A stretch of DNA of 14,471 bases, from NCBI GenBank assembly GCA_026770585.1, contig MU646338.1, positions 65,242 through 79,712 on the forward strand, given 5' to 3'. The position numbers and the translations under genes were made by a program. Numbering within the stretch: the first letter of the stretch is position 1; each line of letters opens with the position of its first letter. Origin of the DNA: Baffinella frigidus. Lineage: Eukaryota > Cryptophyceae > Cryptomonadales > Baffinellaceae. The notes under the pieces are model-generated. The model was given only the letters and a program-made list of their open reading frames with translations, was not told the origin of the DNA and did not search any database. Positions 6,075 through 14,148 of the stretch are shown in pieces.

Positions 6075-9000
6075 ATGGCTCTGCACATGGAGGAGCGGAC
6101 GCGCGGTTCAGACGAGGACGCGGGTGCGGCGAACAGTGCTGGGGATGACGGGGTTCACGCAGTAGCAGCGGCGACGCGGGAGATCACGCTTACCGACTGG
6201 AGGAAGTTATGTCCAGGCCTGGCTGGAGCTGTTCTCTGTGCGGCTCTCCTTCTTGCAGCGCGGGCGTGGCGCCAGACGAGAGGGCCGTGGACATGGAAGC
6301 GGAAGGGACCCGCTGGCGGTGCAGCGTGGCTGGGCGCGGCGGTGCTTGCTATGGTGGTGTGGGCGGCGAGGCGATTCGTGGGCAACCAACGGCGGCCTCC
6401 TGTGCTGTGCGACAGGGGGCATGTGCTGCATCCGGAGGCGCCAGGGCGACGCGGGGCACGGGTGGAGGACTCTTCGACATGTCCATCGCGCGATTGGGTG
6501 GACTATCTGGCAACTTCTTCGAGGTTTCGTTTGTTGCTTCGGAGTTTGCGGGCGAAAGAACTTTCGGTGGAGAAGGGGTTCTCTTCGGTGGACGACTCTT
6601 TGACAAGTTCATCGCGCGATGTTTGCGCGAGGTGTCTCGATTCGTGGGGAGGCGGCGAGTGGTGGCGCTGCCCTCTCGAGAGTGACTGCGACGACACGTG
6701 TGGGTATTTCCTGTGCGGAGACTGCCACAAGAAACGGCAGGCTGGGGCGGGCGGGTGGCGTGATGTCAGAGTTACGGAGTGGACGCCGCGAGCAAGCTCT
6801 GAGAGGATCGTTCAAGTGCGGGAGGATGCAATCGATCTACGGGGTTCGCGGATGACGGAATTTCCGGTCGGTGTAAGAGAGTTGGGCAAGAAGGTGGTTT
6901 CGGTGAGGCTTGGCGCGTGTCCCCTCGACGAGACGCAACCGTGTTGGGGGTCGTTTCCGGAATGGTTGGGCGAGCTGCGAAGTATGGTGGCTATCAGTCT
7001 GGAGGGGATTGAGCGGATTCCCGAGATGGAGAACGCGGCGGAGAAGCTACCCAGTCTGGTGACTCTCAAGTTGTCGAGAAACATGGCTTCATTCGAGCTT
7101 CCGCGGTGGGTGTGGTTGCTGATCACTCTGAGAAACCTTCAAGTGTCTGGATACACCCGTGTGGTAGAGCTGCCGGAGGAAGTCGGGTCTCTGACGGGAC
7201 TGGAGACGCTTGGTCTGTCGGGATGCGAGGGGCTGCAAACGCTTCCGAAAGGTTTGAGGTTGCTGACTGGACTGCAGGAGCTGAATCTGGAGGGCTGCGT
7301 GATGCTACAGGAGCTTCCGGATGAGATCGGGTCACTGGTGGTGCTGCGGACGCTGAATCTGAAGGGGTGCAAGAGACTGCAGCAGCTTCCAGGGGGGGTC
7401 TCGTCGCTGGTGGGGCTGCAGACGCTCGATCTGAAAGGATGCTCGCGTTTCAAGGGGCCTCCGTTGGGTGTGGGGTCGCTGGCGGGGCTGCAGACGTTGC
7501 GCATGGGTAGTAGGGTTGAGGGTCTGCCGGAGGATGTGTCGTTACTGGCGGGGCTGCAGAAATTGATACTGGGTGACCCGGTTGTGGTGGAACTGTCTGA
7601 GGAGATCGGGTCACTGGTGGGGCTGCAGACGCTCGATTTGTCAGGTTGCCTGGGCCTGCGGAACATTCCTCGGAGTCTTTGGTCGCTGAAGGGGCTGCAG
7701 ACGTTGCGCATGGCTGGCACGGGTGTGGAGGAGCTGCCGGAGGAGATCGGTTCGCTGGCGGGGCTGCAGACGCTCAATCTTTCGTGTTGCTTTAACCTGC
7801 GGGAGATTCCTCGGAGTCTTGGGCTGCTGACGGGGCTGTTGACGTTGCGCATGGCTGGCACTAGTGTGAAGGAGCTTCCCGAAGAGATCGTTTCGCTGGC
7901 GGGGCTGCACACGCTCGATCTGGCCGGGTGTAAGAGTCTCAAGGAGCTTCCGGTTTGTTTTTCATCGATGGTGTTGCTACAGACGCTCGATCTGTCGCAC
8001 TGCGAGAGTTTAAAGGAGCTTCCGGAGGAGATGGGGTCTCTGACGGAGCTGCGGACGGTCAATCTGTCGGGCTGCAAGAGTCTGCAGAAGCTTCCTGGGG
8101 GATTCTCGTCGCTGGTGGGGCTGCACACGCTCGATTTGTCTGGGTGCGAGCATTTGTGGGGGCTGCCGGAGGGGATGGGGTCTCTGACGGGACTGCGGAA
8201 GCTCAATCTGTCGGGCTGCAAGAGTCTGCAGAAGCTTCCTGGGGGATTCTCGTCGCTGGTGGGGCTGCCCATGCTCGATTTGTCTGGGTGCGAGCATTTG
8301 TGGGGGCTGCCGGAGGGGATGGGGTCTCTGACGGGACTGCGGACGCTCAATCTGTCGGGCTGCAAGAGTCTGCAGAAGCTTCCTGGGGGATTCTTGTCGC
8401 TGGTGGGGCTGCAGACGCTGGATTTGACGGGCTGCAAGAGTCTGGAAGAGCTTCCGAAGGGGGTTGGTTTGCTCACGGGGCTGCGGGAACTGAATCTGTC
8501 AGGTTGTACGAATCTCACGAGCCTTCCAGGGGGAATTGGAATGCTGACGGGGCTGCGGAAGTTGGACTTGGACCGTTGCTCCAAGTTGGGCAGATTCCTC
8601 CCAGCAAACGTAATGAGTTCTCGCGACCCCCAGAAGGTCGTTCAATTCATGGCGGACCTGCAGCGTGGTTTTTCTCGGGTGGACATGGTCAAGATGGTTC
8701 TGGTTGGCGAAGGCAGGGCCGGGAAAAGCAGTCTGCTCCACTCGTTGCAGACGGGTAAGGGCAGCTTGATGAAGGAGGACGACCGGACCGTGGGGATTGA
8801 CATTCGGCGATGGCTGCCCGATCCCAGCGGCGCGGTGGTTGCGAGAGTCTACGACGCGGCAGGGCAGCGGGTGTATCGTGCGACGCACGGTCTCTGCACC
8901 AGCGCGGAGGCTTTGTACATTCTCGCCATCTCTCAGAGAGGGCTGACGACCCAAGATGGCGGCAGTCGGAGTGCAGCTGTGGTCGAGGAGGTGTTGAGCT

Positions 9001-9652
9001 GGATGGAGACTGTGCAGGCGAACTTGCAGGCGGCGGAGTCGGGAGCGTTTTTCGTTCTGGTCTGGACACACGGTGATGAAGCGTACCACCCGAAGTTGAA
9101 CAAAAAGGGTGACGTGATGAGGAAGGTCGCAAAGGTGGTGTCTGGTCACCTCAAGGGTCAGACGGATAATCTGAGGAGGCGCGAGGATGAGGTGGTGAAG
9201 CTGTTCTCGACGGATAAACATGCTGACAGCCGCCAAGAGTGGGAGGCGCTCCGGGAACAGCGCGACAAGGCGCTTCAGCAGAGGCATGACAGCGCGTGCT
9301 GTGGACTTGATTACAAGGATTTCAGGACTTTTTACTGCGACGACAGTGATCTACGCAACGATCCGTTTCACGTCCAGAAGCTGCGCAAAAAGTCGTTTTA
9401 CGAGCCGATTTACGTCGAGCAGCTGACGCATCTGGGGGACTCCGCGACGAAGCAAATCGAACAGCTGCTTGCGGGCATGGCCAAGCTGGAGCAGCGAGTG
9501 GGTCTGGAGCACGCGTCTCTTCTTGAGGAGGTGGCCCTTGGTCGGCGTACGATTCTGCGCCACTGCCGCCCCCTCTTATGCACCGGGGTGAGCAACCGCA
9601 CAGGAGACGGCCTGCGGGATCTTGGAGAAGCGCTGGCGGACCTTGTCAACAG
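6075..9652 (+). CDS. LRR-Roc-COR-CHAT (ROCO-type) receptor, exon 1
   Basis: The first exon encodes the N-terminal 1192 residues plus two bases. Translation is placed at ATG 6075, the first Met after an in-frame TGA at 6051. Residues 47-63 and 83-98 are hydrophobic helices joined by a basic loop (KRK at 75-77), suggesting a membrane hairpin. Residues 112-218 are Cys-rich (C184-x2-C187, C199, C205, C209, C214-x2-C217, with CDRGH at 112-116), like a treble-clef zinc domain. About 24 leucine-rich repeats (252-845, mostly 24 residues, LPxx(I/F)(G/S)SLxGLxxLxLSGC) follow. The Roc GTPase domain (870-1192) has P-loop GEGRAGKS at 878-885, a switch I region TVGID at 905-909, DAAGQ at 927-931, THGD at 998-1001 and VSNRTGDG at 1172-1179. 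The 3' end CAACAG|GTAAC at 9653 is a good donor, phase 2. Likely a membrane-associated GTP-switched sensor; ligand unknown. Confidence 0.9.
6213..6368 (+). other. two-helix membrane hairpin (residues 47-98)
   Basis: LAGAVLCAALLLAARAW and AAWLGAAVLAMVVWAA are each 15-17 residues of Ala/Leu/Val. They are separated by about 19 residues rich in Arg, Lys and Trp, and the second is followed by RRFVGNQRR. Both flanks are basic, so topology cannot be read. The hairpin would place the N-terminus and the LRRs on the same side. Confidence 0.6.
6408..6728 (+). other. Cys-rich putative zinc-binding domain (residues 112-218)
   Basis: The pattern CDRGH, then CARC at 184-187, WWRC at 196-199, C205, C209 and LCGDCH at 213-218 resembles ZZ/C1-type zinc fingers. 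A 42-residue stretch between the two parts looks inserted by duplication (see the 33-bp direct repeat at 6462 and 6588). Zinc binding is inferred from spacing only. Confidence 0.5.
6462..6620. repeat. 33-bp direct repeat, copies 126 bp apart
   Basis: 6462-6494 and 6588-6620 match at 29 of 33 positions, in the same frame (VEDSSTCPSRD against VDDSLTSSSRD). The 126-bp period is exactly 42 codons, so the Cys-rich domain kept its frame. Confidence 0.85.
6828..8609 (+). repeat. leucine-rich repeat array, about 24 units
   Basis: Twenty-one regular units (residues 352-845) have spacings of 22-24 residues, preceded by about three divergent ones. Between 8061 and 8416, 144-bp double units are nearly identical: 8061-8204, 8205-8348 and a partial third from 8349. 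They differ by only a handful of bases, indicating recent tandem duplication. The LSGCKSLQKLP style resembles plant-type NLR leucine-rich repeats. Confidence 0.93.
8682..9650 (+). other. Roc GTPase domain (residues 870-1192)
   Basis: G1 GEGRAGKS, G3 DAAGQ followed by RVYRATHGLC (the ATH is typical of Roc), G4 THGD and a G5-like VSNRTGDG are all present. The distance from G4 to G5 is about 170 residues, far longer than usual, with a charged segment (about 1003-1160) inserted. The catalytic GTPase features look intact. Confidence 0.88.
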
Positions 9653-10037
9653 GTAACAACTAAACCTAAACCCTCAACCCTGAAACCCAACCTCCAAATC
9701 CTTATCCATAAACCCTAAACCCTAAGCCCTAAACCCTAAACCCTAAACCCTGAACCCCAAACCAAACATTCTAAACCCTAAACCCTGAACCCTGAACCGC
9801 AAACCCTACGCCTTTAGCCCTCAACCAAAAAAATCAAACCCCAACCCTAAACCCCAAACCCCAGACCCTTAGTTTTAAACCATAAACCCTAAACCCTCAA
9901 CCCTTAACCCTTAATCCTAAACCCTTAACCCTAAACCCCAAATTCCAAACTCCAAATTCCAAACTCCAAATCCTAAACCCTAAGCCCCAAACCCCAATTC
10001 CTTAACCCTAAACCCTAAACCCTAAACCTTAAACCAG
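9653..10037 (+). other. intron 1, degenerate AAACCCT telomere-like repeat
   Basis: Donor AG|GTAACA at 9653 and acceptor TTAAACCAG at 10036-10037. Almost the whole intron is AAACCCT with substitutions (AAACCCC, AACCCTG, AAATTCC). Joining across it restores an Arg codon and continues EELFRDVGTALPLSYG into the exon 2 frame. Repeat units supply CTAAA branch-point-like sites and pyrimidines. Confidence 0.88.
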
Positions 10038-12021
10038 GGAGGAGCTGTTCCGAGACGTCGGGACAGCACTGCCTCTCAGCTACGGGATGGTGATGCACTT
10101 TGCGGGGGGCGGCGGTGCTTCGCCGACAGACCAGGCTCCCCTGACAGCGTGGGAGCGGGACGTCGTCCAGTATGCGGAGGAGGGCCGCAAAGACGCTGCG
10201 AGCGCTCTGAGCGAAACTTGGGCCGCAAAGACGCGGTCGCTGCGAGAGCTCTGTGCGAAACCGGTGGCGCAAGTGCAGGCGTTACGGTCAGCTGCTGCCA
10301 AATGCGAGATCGGGGAGAGGGAACTCGACGCGGCGTTGCGCTTTCTGCACGAAGCCGGCGCCATCCTGCTGCACGCAGGGGGCGATGGCGGGATGGCGGA
10401 GGGGCGGGTATTCATGCAGCCGCAGTGGATCGTGGATGCGCTGTCGTACGTCGTCAGGGAAGCTGATGCAAAGAATGTCAACGATGACTTGCGAGCGATG
10501 GACGTCAAGATCAGGGAGGAAACGATGTATGGCGGAGCGCTAGACAATCTGTTGACGAAGGGCGTTTTGAGCGGGTCGTTGCTGCGGGAGTGTCTCTGGG
10601 GCCTTCCTGTCTTCACGAGCGGCGAGCGCAAGTTCGAGAACAACTGCCACAAGGAGCTGATCGAGCTGCTGGAAGACTTCAAGTTGCTGAGGAGCGTCGG
10701 GAAGGATCGTTTTCTGGTGCCGGCGATGCTGCCGGAAGGGGACTTGCCACCCGGGTACGACATCTCTCAGTCGTGGGTGCCGGAGGCCTCGAACGGGGCG
10801 CTGCAGAAATACCGCCGGCGGTTCCGCATGCAGGCTCTCCCGGGAGCGTTTTTCAGCCAGCTGCTGCTGAGCTGGTCAATTGGGGGGGTGGATGTCCCCG
10901 GGCAGACCGTGCAGCAATTTCTGAAGCAGCACGTGGCAACGTTTGCGTGCCGTACGGCAACCATCCTGCGGAGGCCGGAGCAGCATGACGATGAGCCCGG
11001 CGTGGAAGAGACCGTTGTGGTTTCGTGCTGCTCCGAGAGGAAGGCAGAGCACCGCTTGAGCGAGATTCGTGTGATGGCGTGGGTGGACTTCGGCAGTGAC
11101 AGCGACAAGTGTTCAGGAGGGGAGACGTCGACCTCGTGGGGCCTCTTTCGGGAAGTGTGCTCGACAATCGAAGGGTCGGCTCTGAGCTGCGGGCCTGTGG
11201 ATTGTCGGGTGCCGATCGTGGACGAAGTCTCTGGAGAGGAGATCGCGGGGATTGACATCTACGACCAGCAGCTGAAAGGGCTTCGCGTTCGAATCGACGG
11301 CTCCGGCTCATTTCCGGGCATCGACAGGGAGAGGAAGGACCTGATGCCTCCGGACGAAGGGAAGCGAGCGATGCTGAATAGGGTTGCCCCAGTGGCGCCG
11401 CAGCTGTGCGTCGGCTCGGCAGGTGGCTTGTCTGGGGCGAGAGAAGGCGGGTCGGGGAAGTTGGGGAAGATTGTGGTGTACTGCGCGCAGGCGTTCCGCA
11501 CGCAGGAGCAAAACAGAAACCTTGCGGACCGAGACATTGATGTTCACGCCGAGGCTCAGAGGCTTCTTGTGGAACATAAAAAGTCTGGGATCTACGACGT
11601 TGAAATCCATCCGCAGCCAACGTTCAGTGACTTTTTGGACACGATGTTGGCAGCTGGCAAGACTGATGTGCGCATCTTGCACTTCATGGGGCACGGCAAC
11701 TCGCATGGCGATCTGTTTTGGGTGAAAGATGGAGAGAGCCGCCAGTCGGTGAGGCTGAGCCTTTCGCTCCACACAGAAAGTCTCGAGCTGGCGTTGAAAC
11801 AGAGCGTTCAGGGGCGCACACTCGAGTTGTGCGTGCTCAATTCTTGCAGCAGTTTGGAACTTGGAACGAAGCTGCGCGAAATCGGGCTCAAAAACGCTGT
11901 TTGCTGGGAGGGCGACCTTGACGACCACGTCGCCAGGGAGTTCACGAAACGCTTCTACTCCTGCTTGCTCTCAGCCCACCCCGGCGACTACCGCACTGCG
12001 TTCAAAGCTGCCAGCCTTGAG
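10038..12021 (+). CDS. LRR-Roc-COR-CHAT receptor, exon 2 (COR and CHAT domains)
   Basis: In frame with exon 1 (phase 2 junction), this exon encodes residues 1193-1854. The COR domain (about 1194-1560) shows LPLSY, the LRFLHEAGAILLH...VFMQPQWIVDAL segment at about 1293-1328, LTKGVLSGSLL, LLRSVGKDRFLVPAMLP and YRRRFRMQALPGAFFSQLLL, as in Roc-COR proteins. After a linker, residues about 1670-1854 form a CHAT-like caspase domain: KIVVYCAQAF, VRILHFMGHGN with candidate catalytic His 1745 (codon 11692-11694), and ELCVLNSCSS with candidate nucleophile Cys 1796 (codon 11845-11847). It then reads CWEGDLDDHVAREFTKRFYSCLL. The usual ROCO kinase is absent. If the next donor (GAG|GTCGTA, 12022) is not used, translation reads six more codons to TAA 12040-12042, giving 1860 residues. 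Confidence 0.88.
11467..12021 (+). other. CHAT (caspase-like, clan CD) protease domain
   Basis: The order beta-strand/GHGN, then strand/NSCSS, then a Gly-loop (REIGLKNAVCWEGD) and a FxxxFYxxLL helix matches CHAT and other caspase-fold peptidases. Both candidate catalytic residues are present (His 1745 and Cys 1796, 51 residues apart), so activity is plausible but unproved. Substrate unknown. Confidence 0.8.
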
Positions 12022-12419
12022 GTCGTAAACCCACAACTCTAACCCCCAAACCCTAAACCCTAAACCCTAAACCCTAAACCCTAAACCCTAAACCCTAAAC
12101 CCTAAACACTAAACCCTAAACCCTAAACCCTAAACCCTAAACCCTAAACCCTAAACCCCAAAACCTTAAACCCTAAACTTTGAACCCTAAACCCTTAACC
12201 CCAGGCCCTAAACCCTAAACCCTAAACCTTGAACCCTGAACCCAGCATCCTAAACCCGAAAACCTGAACCCCAAACCTTAAACCCTAAACTCTGAACCCT
12301 GAACCCAAAACCCCAGGCCCTAAACCCTAAACCCTAAACCCAAGGCCCTAAACCCTAAACCCAAAACCCTGAACCCTGAACCCTGAACCCAGAATCCTAA
12401 ACCTTAAACCTTAAACCAG
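12022..12419 (+). other. intron 2, AAACCCT telomere-like array
   Basis: From 12048 to about 12155 the sequence is about 15 nearly perfect AAACCCT units with one substitution, decaying to AACCCTG and AAACCTT further on. The acceptor TTAAACCAG at 12411-12419 is the same nine bases as in intron 1. The donor (GAG|GTCGTA) is weaker than average. Confidence 0.7.
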
Positions 12420-12476
12420 GTCGAGGCGTTTCAGGCGAGCGTGCTACAGGAAACAAGCAAGCAGCCTCCTGGCTCG
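12420..12476 (+). CDS. LRR-Roc-COR-CHAT receptor, exon 3 (short)
   Basis: Nineteen codons, phase 0 at both ends (VEAFQASVLQETSKQPPGS), between the repeat-derived acceptor and the strong donor TCG|GTGAGG at 12477. It prolongs the helix that closes the CHAT domain (YRTAFKAASLE). If the donor is skipped, the frame runs to TAA 12537-12539. No domain of its own. Confidence 0.55.
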
Positions 12477-12772
12477 GTGAGGAAACCCTCCCACCGTTTT
12501 CCGGTTCCCCACGCTGAATTGCTCAGAGACCCTGATTAACAGACCTCCCGTAAAAATTTCCGAGATGATGTGGGCGTTGTTAACCTGGTTTCTTGGCGAC
12601 GAATCTAGAGGAAACCCTCACGGTGCTAAGTTGCGACACGTGCTGCAAACCCGAAACCCAAACCCCGATATTCGAAATCCGAAAGCCGAAACCTGAAACC
12701 CTCAAACCTAGTCCGTAGACCCTCAACCTTGAACCCTCAAACCCAATCCCTAAACCCTCGAACCACACGCAG
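12477..12772 (+). other. intron 3, partly AAACCCT-like
   Basis: Donor GTGAGG at 12477, acceptor CACACGCAG at 12764-12772. The 3' half (about 12646-12762) is strongly decayed AAACCC/AACCCTC repeat, related to introns 1 and 2. The 5' half is ordinary sequence. Confidence 0.6.
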
Positions 12773-13047
12773 GTGTGCTTCCTGAGCGAGGGGGGCGACA
12801 TCTTTCCGAAGCATGCGGAGGACGCGTGCGGGACGGGCTCTGTCCAGCAAGCACCTCCCGCCTCGCTTGAATCGTTCGGGGTGGGGGAGGACGGCGGAGC
12901 TGGTGGGGTGGAGGACGAGATATATGCACTTGGGGGGGCGACGCGGTGCATGAACAATTCCAAGGGTCAGGAGGAGCTGCTCGGGTTCAAGGGGCTGGGG
13001 TTTGGTGCGAAGTACGATGGCTTCTGCGTGGAGGCGTCGATCAACAG
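12773..13047 (+). CDS. LRR-Roc-COR-CHAT receptor, exon 4
   Basis: Ninety-one codons plus two bases, phase 0 to phase 2. It begins VCFLSEGGDIFPKHAEDACG, passes a Gly/Glu-rich low-complexity stretch (GVGEDGGAGGVEDE) and ends GFGAKYDGFCVEASINR across CAACAG|GTGAAG at 13048. The frame follows exactly from exon 3. I recognise no domain; it is a C-terminal extension after CHAT. Confidence 0.6.
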
Positions 13048-13209
13048 GTGAAGATCACATCTGATTCTTGCAAGGGTTTTTGTAATTGCGTCTGGGGGGT
13101 CAAAGTGGATGCAAGGTTGCATCGGAAGTCAGCGCGCTAGAAGAAAGAAGAAGCTGCAGCCTGGAAGTTGCAATTTCGTGTGAGCTGACGAATCTTGTCT
13201 CCGTGACAG
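13048..13209 (+). other. intron 4
   Basis: Donor CAG|GTGAAG and acceptor TCCGTGACAG at 13200-13209, 162 bp, without telomere-like repeat. The phase 2 junction restores an Arg codon. Confidence 0.5.
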
Positions 13210-13279
13210 GTTCATCTGCAAAAAGCTGCTGCCGTGTGATCTTCCCAAGTATGGTCTCGGACTACTGCCATATGGCCAG
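13210..13279 (+). CDS. LRR-Roc-COR-CHAT receptor, exon 5 (tentative)
   Basis: After the phase 2 junction the frame reads FICKKLLPCDLPKYGLGLLPYGQ to a possible donor CAG|GTTGCA at 13280, phase 0. The frame stays open to TAA 13511-13513, but past 13290 it enters a repeat whose second copy does not keep the frame. I therefore end the exon at 13279. An alternative is a longer last exon ending at 13513. Confidence 0.4.
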
Positions 13280-13289
13280 GTTGCAAGTC

Positions 13290-13845
13290 CGCTCCCATTT
13301 GAAATGAGAGGGTACTCTTTGTTTCTGACTGGTTTGCACCCTTGCTCTGCCATACTGCAAACGGTTTCTCTCTCGCGTGTTCACAAAGTGATTATATTGC
13401 TTGCCTCTCTCTCTCTCTCTCCTCCTCCTCTTGCCCCACACGTTTCCTGTCTTGAAGATTTTTGCAGCCTTTTTCGGACCCTGATGATCGATGATTCGAT
13501 CAGCTCTGGGTAAGCTCTCGTTCAAGTGTGTCTGAAAGAGGGCTCTGGCAATGACACCCTCCCATTTTAAATGGGAGGGTGCTCTTTTGTGTTAGCTTGC
13601 CAAGATGGTTTCTGAATGGGTTTTACCCCAGCTCTGCACAATAGGACGCATGAACCGATTTTTCTCTCTCTGTTCCACCAAGTGATTCCCTTCCTCATCC
13701 TTCTCTGTTTCCTCCCGTTTCCCCGTGAAAGTTCCTGGCCTTGAAGATGTTTGTGGCCTTAATCGGACTCTGACGATCGATGATTCGATCAGCAGTGAGT
13801 CAGCTCTCGTTCAAGTGTATCTGGAACAGGGCGCTGGCAATGATT
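13290..13845. repeat. diverged tandem duplication, about 270-290 bp per unit
   Basis: Unit 1 spans about 13290-13554 and unit 2 about 13557-13843. Landmarks match at offsets 267 (CTCCCATTT at 13292 and 13559) and 289 (GATCGATGATTCGATCAGC; CTCTCGTTCAAGTGT at 13515 and 13804). The 22-bp drift reflects internal indels. Unit 1 also holds a CT-rich microsatellite (about 13400-13431). Confidence 0.85.
13555..13581. repeat. 27-bp palindrome, 13-bp perfect arms
   Basis: CACCCTCCCATTT, one central T, AAATGGGAGGGTG. An imperfect counterpart (CTCCCATTTGAAATGAGAGGG) lies at 13292-13312 at the head of the first tandem unit. Confidence 0.85.
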
Positions 13846-14148
13846 CAAAAACACTTACACTGTGGCGCCAATGAGCAGAATCTGGTGGTGCTATCCGACG
13901 TCGCAGTGGTGCAAATTTTCGTGGATCCCATCGTCGCGTCCGATCTGTTGATCAAAACGTACACCACTCCAGAGCTCTGGGCGAAGAACGGCCCTCTGGT
14001 AACACTCCCGACCAGCCCCCCTTCACCGCTGGCGCTGATTGCCCCCGTGTACCTTTCCCTCTCTGCTGAGTGGCCTATCAGTCCCTCTCTTTGGGCCAAT
14101 CAGCCGAGAGGGGAAGCAACCCCAGTGAAAGAGAGTAGGGAGGCCTGA
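13804..14148 (+). CDS. possible last exon of the receptor gene
   Basis: GAGTCAG at 13797-13803 could act as acceptor. The phase-0 frame would join exon 5 and reads LSFKCIWNRALAMIQKHL, then LVVLSDVAVVQIFVDPIVASDLL and a Pro-rich tail to TGA 14146-14148 (114 codons). The first half is protein-like but matches no family I know. Its start lies in the second unit of the tandem repeat. It may instead be a separate gene fragment or chance. Confidence 0.3.
   Translation, partial: LSFKCIWNRALAMIQKHLHCGANEQNLVVLSDVAVVQIFVDPIVASDLLIKTYTTPELWAKNGPLVTLPTSPPSPLALIAPVYLSLSAEWPISPSLWANQPRGEATPVKESREA

Noticed and set aside
7139-8584. 481-codon open frame on the minus strand, rich in Ser, Pro and Arg
   Set aside because: It lies wholly opposite the LRR array and is open because the repeat has few TTA, CTA and TCA triplets on the plus strand; its peptide only mirrors the repeat period.
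7955-8758. 267-codon plus-strand frame with repeated VGLQESAEASWG peptides
   Set aside because: A shifted-frame reading of the same tandem LRR units; the true frame carries the LRR, Roc and COR motifs.
12043-12419. AAACCCT array taken as a chromosome end
   Set aside because: It is flanked on both sides by in-frame exons of the same gene, so it is interstitial and intronic.
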